This document shows positions 1 through 6,315 of a DNA stretch of 8,612 nt, in pieces. This DNA comes from JAPKZH01 sp964537875 (lineage in GTDB: Bacteria > Acidobacteriota > Aminicenantia > Aminicenantales > UBA4085), in NCBI GenBank assembly GCA_964537875.1, contig CAZIDN010000116.1, forward strand, positions 1-8,612. The letters run 5' to 3'. The position numbers and the translations under genes were made by a program. Under the pieces are notes generated by a model that saw only the letters and a list, made by a program, of their open reading frames with translations, was not told the origin of the DNA and did not search any database. The stretch's first letter is position 1; each line of letters opens with the position of its first letter.

Positions 1-185
1 TGCCGGCCTTGGGCTACGGCGGCTTCATCCCCTTCGGTCTCGAAGTCTTTGCCGCCTGTGCGTTCCTCGATTCTTTTTATCAAGGCTTCCGGCGAAAATT
101 TCTTTGGAAGGCTCTTTTTTGGGCGGGACTTCTCGCCTTTGACCTTTTCTGCTTTTACCTGATCGATAAAGGAACGGTTCTCTAG
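1..185 (+). CDS. C-terminal end of a polytopic membrane protein (5' truncated)
   Basis: An open frame enters from the left edge (first whole codon at base 3) and ends with TAG at 183-185, giving about 60 residues. They are strongly hydrophobic and contain two likely membrane segments: one around the motif GYGGFIPFGLEVFAAC and one near the end (KALFWAGLLAFDLFCFYLI), with a short basic loop (FRRKFLWK) between them. The aromatic, Gly/Pro-rich pattern GYxGFxPFxxE resembles a motif in small integral membrane proteins of unknown function, but I cannot name the family with assurance. The start lies outside the window. The frame is supported by the uninterrupted hydrophobic pattern; the other two plus-strand frames give Ser/Arg-rich peptides. 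It may or may not share a transcript with the spermidine synthase gene 73 bases downstream. Confidence 0.6.
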   Translation, partial: PALGYGGFIPFGLEVFAACAFLDSFYQGFRRKFLWKALFWAGLLAFDLFCFYLIDKGTVL

Positions 186-196
186 TGGAGAACCGT
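174..196 (+). other. Hairpin enclosing the stop codon of the upstream gene
   Basis: ACGGTTCTC at 174-182 pairs perfectly with GAGAACCGT at 188-196 around a 5-base loop, TAGTG, that contains the upstream gene's stop codon. No T-run follows, so this is not a canonical intrinsic terminator. It could slow RNA decay from the 3' end or give weak termination. Its right arm overlaps the proposed -35 box of the next promoter. Confidence 0.45.
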
Positions 197-214
197 CCCC
201 ACTTCGACTATAAT
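186..214 (+). promoter_or_regulatory. Candidate sigma70-type promoter for the spermidine synthase gene
   Basis: A perfect TATAAT -10 box lies at 209-214. A 4/6 -35 match, TGGAGA, lies at 186-191, with the ideal 17-base spacer. Transcription would begin near 221 and leave an untranslated leader of about 38 bases before the ATG at 259. The call rests on consensus matching and assumes a standard housekeeping sigma factor. Confidence 0.5.
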
Positions 215-220
215 AAGAGG

Positions 221-237
221 TTCAAGCCGGGCTTGAA
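221..237. promoter_or_regulatory. 17-base palindrome at the predicted transcription start (possible operator)
   Basis: TTCAAGCC at 221-228 and GGCTTGAA at 230-237 form a perfect inverted repeat around one central G. It starts about 7 bases after the -10 box, so it would cover +1 to +17. A one-base loop cannot form in RNA; the RNA version would be a weaker 6-bp stem with a 5-base loop. A dimeric repressor site is therefore the simpler reading. No regulator gene is visible in the window. Confidence 0.4.
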
Positions 238-258
238 AAAAAGAAAGGACTGAAGACC

Positions 259-2037
259 ATGGGGTTAGTCAAGAAAGGCCATCAACTCTGGTTCTTTGAA
301 GAGCTTTATACAGACGTGACCTACGGGTTCAAGGTCTCCAAAGTCGTCGTCCCGGAAACCCAGACGGGATTTCAACGGCTGATGATTTTGGAGACGGACC
401 GCCTGGGCCGCGTCCTCGTCCTCGACGGCATCGTCCAGCTGACCGAAGAAGACGAGGGGATCTATCATGAATGGATCGCCCATTGGCCGCTGTTCGCGCT
501 CCTCAAGCCGGCCAAGCATGTGCTCATTGTCGGCGGCGGCGACGGCGGCGTCGCCCGGGAAGCGCTCCGGCATCCCTACCTCAAGACAGTCACCATGGTC
601 GAGATCGACAAGATGGTCGTGGACCTCTGCCGGGAGCATATGCCGGCGATTTCGGGGGATATCTTCAGCGACCCGAGGTTCAAGCTGATCATCGGCGACG
701 GCGCCGAGGTCATTCGGGCCGACAAGGGAAAGTACGATGTCATCATCATCGATTCGACCGACCCGATCGGGCCCGCCAAGAGCCTCTTCAACACGAGCTT
801 CTATCAGAGCGTTTACGATGCCTTGGCCGAGGGCGGCATCGCCATTCATCAGACGGGGGCCTTGATCCTCCAGCCGTATGAGTGCCCTGGGAGCTGGCGC
901 CAGATGGAGAGGATCTTTGACGATGTCCGGGTCGTCCAGTTCACCAACGTCAGCTATATGGGAGGCCCGTTCAGCCTGACGGCAGGCTCGAAGGGAAAGA
1001 AGGTCTTCAAGCAGGCGGAAAGGAATGCCAAGAAAGCCTACAAGGCGGCGGGAATCAAGACCGATTGGTACTCACCGCAGATCGCGGCTCTGCCCTATCC
1101 CGAATTCCAGAAACGCTTGGAGCTGGATAAATACGGTGAAGAGATCGTCATGGACATCGAACTGGCCGGGCCGCGCCTGCCGGGCTTGAAACAGGTCAAG
1201 AATTGGAGCCGGGAAACCTGCGAAGCCATCAAGATGAAAGCCTTCGGCGCGCCCATGGTTTCCGCCCCCAGGTTCGGCGAAGGAGATACGCTGGTCCAGT
1301 ACATCGAAACAAGCGCCATCAACTACAGGCGCTACGGCAAAACGGCCTGCGTCAACTGTTTCACCTGCGCCGCCCTGCCCGTCGACGATGCGGTCGGGTT
1401 TTCCCTGGCTGATTTCAGCGCCCGAGGCGCCGTCTGCTGGCACCTGCCCAGAGGTTCATTCGCGGATGTCAAGCACATTCGTCGCAACACGAAGATCTTC
1501 AAGGCGGGGCTGTCCCCGTCGAAAGGCATGGCCATCAAGTCCAAGATCTACAGGCCGCGCCTCACGGGAAGCGCCGACGTCTTTTCCCCGGATTTCAAGC
1601 TGCCCATGGAGCAGGGCTTCTCCTCGGCCTTCGAATTGATCATGGACATCTATGATTGTGACTATTCCATGATTTCCTCCGGCGAAGCGGTCTCCCGATG
1701 GGCGGCCGAGGGATTTTCGAAGGCGGCGGGGCTGGAGCCCATAGGCCGCGCCGAGGCCCCCGACTTCGGCCACGCCAAGAAAAAAACAGCCGGCCCTTCG
1801 GTCACCCAGCTCCTGGCCAAGGGATCCAATATCAGCCATTATTCCGTGAACTGGCTGATGATCGTCGTGAACATCGTCTCCGGGACGGAGTTTCCCCTCC
1901 GGAAGGCCATCGAATACACGATGGACTATTTCCAGGGGAAATACGCGGTCTGTTGGATCCTGCCGCGGGGGATTTCGAGCCAGAACATCAAGGACATCGC
2001 CGACCATACGGCGATCTTTGCCGTGGAAAAGAAATAG
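259..2037 (+). CDS. speE: Spermidine synthase fused to two tandem AdoMet-decarboxylase-like (SpeD-like) domains
   Basis: The first ~288 of 592 residues are a full-length aminopropyltransferase, which moves the aminopropyl group of decarboxylated AdoMet onto putrescine or a similar amine in the cytoplasm. Visible motifs are IYHE (Y69), the nucleotide loop VGGGDGG (91-97), VEID (E115), GDG (146-148), the catalytic DSTDPIGPA (D165, D168), the substrate loop SYMGGPF (232-238) and the C-terminal YSPQIAALP (271-279). The layout resembles E. coli SpeE, which is about 288 residues long. The remaining ~300 residues hold two repeats (about 294-414 and 458-588) that share I(V/M)MDI at the start and VCWxLPRG near the end, and resemble bacterial SpeD. 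Neither repeat shows the complete SpeD set of processing Ser, His and Cys, so decarboxylase activity is doubtful. The ATG follows an AAAGGA ribosome site (244-249). The amine substrate cannot be told from sequence. Confidence 0.9.
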   Translation: MGLVKKGHQLWFFEELYTDVTYGFKVSKVVVPETQTGFQRLMILETDRLGRVLVLDGIVQLTEEDEGIYHEWIAHWPLFALLKPAKHVLIVGGGDGGVAREALRHPYLKTVTMVEIDKMVVDLCREHMPAISGDIFSDPRFKLIIGDGAEVIRADKGKYDVIIIDSTDPIGPAKSLFNTSFYQSVYDALAEGGIAIHQTGALILQPYECPGSWRQMERIFDDVRVVQFTNVSYMGGPFSLTAGSKGKKVFKQAERNAKKAYKAAGIKTDWYSPQIAALPYPEFQKRLELDKYGEEIVMDIELAGPRLPGLKQVKNWSRETCEAIKMKAFGAPMVSAPRFGEGDTLVQYIETSAINYRRYGKTACVNCFTCAALPVDDAVGFSLADFSARGAVCWHLPRGSFADVKHIRRNTKIFKAGLSPSKGMAIKSKIYRPRLTGSADVFSPDFKLPMEQGFSSAFELIMDIYDCDYSMISSGEAVSRWAAEGFSKAAGLEPIGRAEAPDFGHAKKKTAGPSVTQLLAKGSNISHYSVNWLMIVVNIVSGTEFPLRKAIEYTMDYFQGKYAVCWILPRGISSQNIKDIADHTAIFAVEKK

Positions 2038-2041
2038 CCGG

Positions 2042-2809
2042 ATGTTGATCGAATTTTTCGGCCATTCCGATATCGGAAGAAAAAGAGAGTTCAATGAAGA
2101 CAACTTTCTCTGCGCTGATTTTTCCGGCGGCAACCCGGGACCGCCGCGGCCCTTCTACCTCTTTGCCGTAGCCGACGGCATCGGTGGGCATGCCGGAGGA
2201 GAGGTGGCCAGCGCCCTGGCCGTTCAGACGCTCAAGGAGAGGTTCGAGCAGTTGCCGGACGCGGGCGAGACGGGCCTCGACCTCGAAGGCGTTCTTGAAG
2301 GCGCCTTCCATCAGGCCAACCGGCTCATTTACCGGCAGGGCGCAGAAGCTGAGCGCCTGACGGGAATGGGAACGACACTGGTCGCAGCAGCGGTCACGGC
2401 GAACATGGCTGTTGTCGCCAACGTCGGCGACAGCCGCCTGTATCTTATCCGGGGAGACTCCCTCTCTCAGATCAGCCAGGATCATAACTGGGCCGCCGAG
2501 CAGGTGCGGCGTAAACTCCTCTCGGAGAAAGAAATCATCCGGTCGCCTTTTCGGAACCTGGTCACCCGCTCCCTGGGATACGGCCCCGAGATCGAAGTGG
2601 ACTCCTACCAGGTCCCCCTTCTGGATGGGGATTGGCTGCTGCTGTGCACGGACGGCCTCTACGGATATCTTCCCGGCCGGGCCATCCTCAGGAATTTTAA
2701 AAAGGGAGAAAGCCCGGAGAGTGTCTGCCGGACGCTGATCAGGGCTGCCGATAAAAAAGGAAGCCTGGACAATATCACGGCGGTTGTGGTCCGGGTCCGG
2801 GAAGCATAA
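2042..2809 (+). CDS. PP2C-family serine/threonine protein phosphatase
   Basis: A 255-residue, single-domain cytoplasmic phosphatase of the bacterial PP2C (PrpC/Stp) type, which removes phosphate from Ser/Thr using two metal ions. The PP2C motifs appear in order: RxxNED (E19, D20), ADGIGGH (44-50, D45), GMGTTL (108-113), NVGDSR (127-132, D130), the LVTRSLG segment (173-179), CTDGL (202-206, D204) and DNITAVVV (243-250, D243). All usual metal-binding aspartates are present, so it should be active. No signal peptide, membrane segment or sensor domain is seen. I chose the ATG at 2042, 4 bases after the spermidine synthase stop. A TTG at 2018 in the same frame would add eight residues and overlap that gene, and is less likely. 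The spacing suggests co-transcription. No partner kinase is in the window, so its targets are unknown. Confidence 0.9.
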   Translation: MLIEFFGHSDIGRKREFNEDNFLCADFSGGNPGPPRPFYLFAVADGIGGHAGGEVASALAVQTLKERFEQLPDAGETGLDLEGVLEGAFHQANRLIYRQGAEAERLTGMGTTLVAAAVTANMAVVANVGDSRLYLIRGDSLSQISQDHNWAAEQVRRKLLSEKEIIRSPFRNLVTRSLGYGPEIEVDSYQVPLLDGDWLLLCTDGLYGYLPGRAILRNFKKGESPESVCRTLIRAADKKGSLDNITAVVVRVREA

Positions 2810-2812
2810 AAT
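2784..2812 (+). promoter_or_regulatory. Weak candidate promoter for the SH3/beta-barrel gene
   Basis: TAAAAT at 2807-2812 (5/6 match to a -10 box) lies 17 bases after TTGTGG at 2784-2789 (3/6 match to a -35 box), overlapping the end of the phosphatase gene. It would give a leader of about 65 bases for the gene at 2885. The poor -35 makes this tentative. Read-through from the phosphatase gene is the alternative. Confidence 0.25.
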
Positions 2813-2870
2813 AAATTCAAAGAGAATCGTCGAGGACGACCGGCAGGACGCGGGACAAAGTCCGTCGTTG

Positions 2871-2880
2871 GGAAAGGAGG
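2871..2880 (+). promoter_or_regulatory. Strong Shine-Dalgarno site
   Basis: GGAAAGGAGG ends 4 bases before the ATG at 2885. It is the best ribosome binding site in the window and fixes this start. It also suggests high translation of the outer-membrane protein compared with the weak sites of the minus-strand genes. Confidence 0.7.
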
Positions 2881-2884
2881 CTCG

Positions 2885-4051
2885 ATGAATATTCGGAACA
2901 TTCGGACCGGGGCGGTCTTGGGACTGTTTGTTATTCTCGGATCGCTTTTGGCCGGGCAAGCCACGGAGGTCAAGATCAAGGTCATTGTCGAAAACGCCTC
3001 CATCCGAGTCAAGCCCGGCATCGACGGCGCGGTCCTCGAAGATAAAATCCCGCTGGGGGCCATCTATCTTTCCGCCAAAAAAGAGGGTGAGTGGTATGAG
3101 GTGAGGTTCCGATCCAGAGTCGGCGTCCAGCTGACCGGCTATATTCATGAGATGTACGTGGAAGTCATCGATGAAGACGCCGCGAAGGCTGGCCAACAGC
3201 CTCCGATTTTCAAGGGCATGGGCCCGGCCCGGGTCCAAGAGGTAAAGCCATTCGAAATGGGGCTCATCTTCGGGTTGAACGCCGGTTCGTTCATGAGCCC
3301 TTCTTCGACCTATTCCGATAGTTGGGCGTGGCAGGAGTTGGAATCCGTCAACGAAGCCGGCACGATCCCTCACAAGCTGGGAAATCCCTTTGCCCTGGGA
3401 TTTTCGTTCACCTATTATTTTCGGGAGAACGTTGGATTCCGGCTGAGCGTCGATTACAACTTGAAGCAGAACCTTCCGGCGAATGGGCGGAGCGTATATA
3501 CAATGGACTGGACTTGGACGTTGGGAAAAGGCTCATTCCACGATGAAGCTGACTGGCCGGTGAAGGGAGACTTCTGGCTCGTCCCCATCAGCGCCAACCT
3601 GATTTACAAGATCCCCGCGGGCGGCATTGTTGTTCCCTATGTCACGGGCGGGATGACGGCTTATCTGGGAAAAGCGAATATCGAGACATCGCTCGGCTAC
3701 GGAAATTCATGGGTTTCGGACGATGGGAAAACACAATTTATCGATTTTTTCATCATTCCGGTGAAGATGGAAAAGGTCCTGACAACGGCGGGGATCAATG
3801 TCGGAGCAGGGCTGGATGTCCTTCTCTCGCCGAATATCGCCCTGAATATCGACGGGATCTATTATTTCGCGTTGGCGAACTTTGAGGATGACTGGCCCGT
3901 CAACGAGGGAACTTATCCAGCCAGCTATTATTCGGGGACGACTTTGACGATCGATGGGATGCAAGCGTCCGATTTCAAGGCAAAAATTACGAAGCTAAGT
4001 ATTAAACTTTCTTCCCTCAGGATTGCCGCCGGCCTCAAGATCCTCTTTTAG
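2885..4051 (+). CDS. Secreted SH3-domain plus outer-membrane beta-barrel protein
   Basis: A 388-residue protein that I can describe but not name. Residues 1-26 are a signal peptide (hydrophobic core LGLFVILGSLLAG, likely cleavage after AGQA). Residues ~28-95 look like a bacterial SH3 (SH3_3) domain: ASIRVKPG at 38-45, a GEWYEVRF-type strand at 68-75 and GYIHEMYVEVI at 85-95. A linker (about 96-122) leads to ~265 residues of alternating hydrophobic/polar strands rich in Gly, Tyr, Phe and Trp. The chain ends in AAGLKILF. A terminal Phe on an amphipathic strand is the usual recognition signal for the BAM assembly machinery. Known SH3_3 domains often bind peptidoglycan or peptides, so the protein may bridge the outer membrane and cell wall (inference). 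No cysteines are present. It follows the phosphatase by 75 bases, and its last 17 bases overlap the 3' end of the opposing gene. Confidence 0.8.
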   Translation: MNIRNIRTGAVLGLFVILGSLLAGQATEVKIKVIVENASIRVKPGIDGAVLEDKIPLGAIYLSAKKEGEWYEVRFRSRVGVQLTGYIHEMYVEVIDEDAAKAGQQPPIFKGMGPARVQEVKPFEMGLIFGLNAGSFMSPSSTYSDSWAWQELESVNEAGTIPHKLGNPFALGFSFTYYFRENVGFRLSVDYNLKQNLPANGRSVYTMDWTWTLGKGSFHDEADWPVKGDFWLVPISANLIYKIPAGGIVVPYVTGGMTAYLGKANIETSLGYGNSWVSDDGKTQFIDFFIIPVKMEKVLTTAGINVGAGLDVLLSPNIALNIDGIYYFALANFEDDWPVNEGTYPASYYSGTTLTIDGMQASDFKAKITKLSIKLSSLRIAAGLKILF

Positions 4052-5132
4052 TGCCGACGACTTCAGAGGCAAAGACGAGCTCGACGCCGTAGCCCTCTGC
4101 CAGGCCGACGTATTTTTGAAGGGCCCGGAGTGTCTCCGGCCTGGCGTGGCAGATGCCCACGGCCTGGCCTTTTTCCCGGGCCAGCCCGAAGAGTTCCACA
4201 AGCTTGGCTTGAATGGCTCCTTCATTATCCACGGCATCTATGAAGACCTTGCGCGAGGCGGAAGGGACGCCCAGCATGAGGGCTTGATCGAACGCGACGG
4301 AGTATCTTGTCGTCCGGCTGTCGATGAAATAGAGGCCCTTGTCTTTAAGGACCTCGAGGATGACGCGCATCATCCCCGGATCTTCGGTGATCCTCGACCC
4401 GGTATGATTGTTCACGCCCTTCGACCAGGGGATTTGCTGCAGGCAGGCCTCGACATTGCGCTTGATTTCATCCCTGTTCATACCCTTGAAAATCAACACT
4501 TCCGAAGGCGATTTCTTGGCGGAGCGGATCAAGGACTCCAGCGGCAGGTGAAGCATCATCTCCAGGCCGGCGTCTCGGGCAAGCTCGGCCGTCTTCTGAG
4601 TCAATGGGGCGAAGGGCAGGATGGAAAGCGTGATCGGCTTTTTCAAGGAACAAAGGATTTGGACGGCCTCCAGGCTGTAGCCCAGGTCGTCCACGATGAT
4701 CGCGGCTTTCTTTTGCGGGGGCGGGCCCGTCGGCTTGGTCTCGGGCGGGCAGGAAAAGACGACCGTCAGCCGGTCCTGGCTCTTGCCGGCCACCTGCCAT
4801 AAGAAATAAGCGACATCCTTTTCCTGGCTCTTTTCTTTTTTCAGGATCACGGCCGCAGCGTCCGCCAGCCGCTTTTCGAGGAGCGGCTCGATGGCCGCGT
4901 ACGCATCGAGCCCCAGCTCGACTTTGACGTGTAGTCCGTTGGCGGGGTCCCGGAATTGATGGATGGCCTGCGGATCAAGACCTTGGTCCGTCAGGATTTT
5001 CGTCAAAATCTCGGCCGGGCCGGGCTCCGCTGGGGGAGGTGGCTGCTCTGTTTTCCGGCATCCCGAGCCGATAAAACAGGCGGCTAACAGCAAAAGCAGG
5101 AGACTCAGGAAGGAGTAAGAGATCCTCCGCAT
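4035..5132 (-). CDS. Divergent polysaccharide deacetylase, predicted lipoprotein (YibQ family)
   Basis: A 365-residue protein of the divergent polysaccharide deacetylase family (Polysacc_deac_2, E. coli YibQ). The N-terminus is a lipoprotein signal with lipobox LAAC (C19) or, less typically, GSGC (C25). A Pro-rich stretch (PPPPAEPGP, 31-39) and a region of about 100 residues follow before the catalytic domain. Family motifs in order: AIIVDDLG (144-151; D148, D149), LHLPLE (194-199; H195), GVNNHTGS (239-246; H243), YFIDSRTT (268-275; D271), VFIDAVDN (296-303; D299) and ICHARPET (327-334; H329). The set is nearly canonical, with Thr for Met in NNHMGS and CHA for GHP at the end. It is likely envelope-located and active on a peptidoglycan-related glycan, but the substrate is not known. 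It starts 3 bases after the S41 gene stop with no clear ribosome site of its own, so translational coupling is likely. Confidence 0.88.
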   Translation of the reverse strand: MRRISYSFLSLLLLLLAACFIGSGCRKTEQPPPPAEPGPAEILTKILTDQGLDPQAIHQFRDPANGLHVKVELGLDAYAAIEPLLEKRLADAAAVILKKEKSQEKDVAYFLWQVAGKSQDRLTVVFSCPPETKPTGPPPQKKAAIIVDDLGYSLEAVQILCSLKKPITLSILPFAPLTQKTAELARDAGLEMMLHLPLESLIRSAKKSPSEVLIFKGMNRDEIKRNVEACLQQIPWSKGVNNHTGSRITEDPGMMRVILEVLKDKGLYFIDSRTTRYSVAFDQALMLGVPSASRKVFIDAVDNEGAIQAKLVELFGLAREKGQAVGICHARPETLRALQKYVGLAEGYGVELVFASEVVGTKRGS

Positions 5133-5135
5133 GAA

Positions 5136-6278
5136 TTATGAGCCGGAGATCAGGCCGATCGTTTTGGCGATGTAGGTTTTTTCTTCCTGCTCGTCCGCTC
5201 CAAGCTTGATATCCGTCCTCACGCCCTTGCCCCAGATTTTCTCGCCCGAGTTCAGGCAGAAAACGCCGGTCGTCAGAAGAAGGGCATCCCCACCTTCCAG
5301 GGAGAAAAGATCCTGGCGGGCGGCCAGGCCGGACGTCGGGCTTCCGATGATCTTGGCCCTTTTGAAATCCTTGAGAACGGCCGCGACCATTTCCGAGGGG
5401 CCCATCGTCGCCGGATTGACCCAGACGACCAGGGGCAGGTTTTCGAGCCCGGCTTCTTCCCGGCAGGCCAGGACGTCTTTCGACCCTCCCCTTTTTTCCA
5501 GATAGCCGATTTTCGCCGACTTCAGGAAGACATTCAGGAATTTGCGGGCCTCTTCGAGATCGCCCTCGCAGCAGTTGCGAAGGTCGAGAACGAGCGGGCC
5601 TTTTTGGGACTTCAGGCGAGGAAGAACGTTGGCCTTAAAATCTTTGATGAGGGGAGGATAGAGGTGGTGGATTTTGACCATCCCGACCGTGTCCTTGAGA
5701 GGGGCGAAGGAGACGCTTTGAGGATAGATGTCCGCCCTTTCCAAGGGGATTTCCTTGGTCGCATTGTCATGGACAACCCTCAGCTTGACGACCTTTTTCT
5801 CATTGTCCTTGAGATAGAGATTGATTTCGGAAAGGCTCCAGACCAGGGTGGACTTGTCGTCGAGCGCCGTGATGGAATCTCCGGTTTTTATTCCCGCTTT
5901 TTCGGCGGGGGAGTCCTTGACGAGGCCGACGACGACCGGAAAAATACCGTAATGCTTGAGGAGAACGAGGCCGATGTCCTTGAGGGCCGGCTTTTGCGGC
6001 TGCAGGTATTTGGCGGTGCTGGGCTTGTCCAGGTAGCTCGATAGAATGTCCAGGGAGCCGACCAGCCCCTGGAAGGCGCCCTCCATGGTTCCCCGCGGCT
6101 CGGGATCCTCGATATATTCGCTCCTGACCAGGCTGATGACCCTGGCCAAGAGCTTGAAGCTTTCGTGCGGCGGAAATTTTTGAGACACGCCTCTCAACAG
6201 GCTATCTTCCAGCCAAAAGAACAACACGACGGCGGCCAGAACCGCCGCCATCCAAATCCGTGTTTTCCTGGTTTTCAT
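5136..6278 (-). CDS. S41 (CtpA-like) PDZ protein lacking the catalytic Ser and Lys, probable pseudoprotease
   Basis: A 380-residue protein with the architecture of C-terminal processing peptidases: an N-terminal signal anchor (about 8-23), the helical S41 N-region (about 38-92, with EYIEDP and GSLDILSSYL), a PDZ domain (about 98-180, with SPAEKAGIKTGD at 123-134) and the S41 core (about 195-370). In active CtpA/Tsp the core reads SASASE with the nucleophile as the third residue and the Lys general base 25 residues later. Here the matching segment is TMGPSE (291-296) followed by PTSGLAARQ (314-322), which puts Gly at 293 and Leu at 318. Asp304 (KDFKRA) is kept. The ending ...GVFCLNSGEKIWGKGVRTDI is typical of the fold. 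I infer a non-proteolytic scaffold or peptide-binding role in the periplasm, perhaps serving the EnvC-like protein encoded 37 bases upstream. The ATG has only a weak ribosome site. Confidence 0.85.
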   Translation of the reverse strand: MKTRKTRIWMAAVLAAVVLFFWLEDSLLRGVSQKFPPHESFKLLARVISLVRSEYIEDPEPRGTMEGAFQGLVGSLDILSSYLDKPSTAKYLQPQKPALKDIGLVLLKHYGIFPVVVGLVKDSPAEKAGIKTGDSITALDDKSTLVWSLSEINLYLKDNEKKVVKLRVVHDNATKEIPLERADIYPQSVSFAPLKDTVGMVKIHHLYPPLIKDFKANVLPRLKSQKGPLVLDLRNCCEGDLEEARKFLNVFLKSAKIGYLEKRGGSKDVLACREEAGLENLPLVVWVNPATMGPSEMVAAVLKDFKRAKIIGSPTSGLAARQDLFSLEGGDALLLTTGVFCLNSGEKIWGKGVRTDIKLGADEQEEKTYIAKTIGLISGS

Positions 6279-6315
6279 GGTCTCGTCTCGCCGGTTTGAG
6301 CGATGCCCGATTGTA

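Noticed and set aside
2018..2041. TTG start giving an 8-residue longer phosphatase
   Set aside because: The ATG at 2042 gives the usual PP2C N-terminus shortly before RxxNED and avoids overlap with the upstream gene.
2810..2884. Small dyads (GTCG-AGGA-CGAC and GGAC-AAA-GTCC) between the phosphatase and barrel genes
   Set aside because: Only 4-bp stems, which are expected by chance in GC-rich DNA.
1988..3373. A long minus-strand open frame (461 codons) antisense to the phosphatase and the start of the barrel gene
   Set aside because: It lies across two genes with clear domain motifs, its peptide has no recognisable family pattern, and long antisense frames are expected with this codon use.
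4023..4802. A plus-strand open frame of 259 codons opposite the deacetylase gene
   Set aside because: The minus strand carries the complete, ordered deacetylase motifs; this frame shows none.
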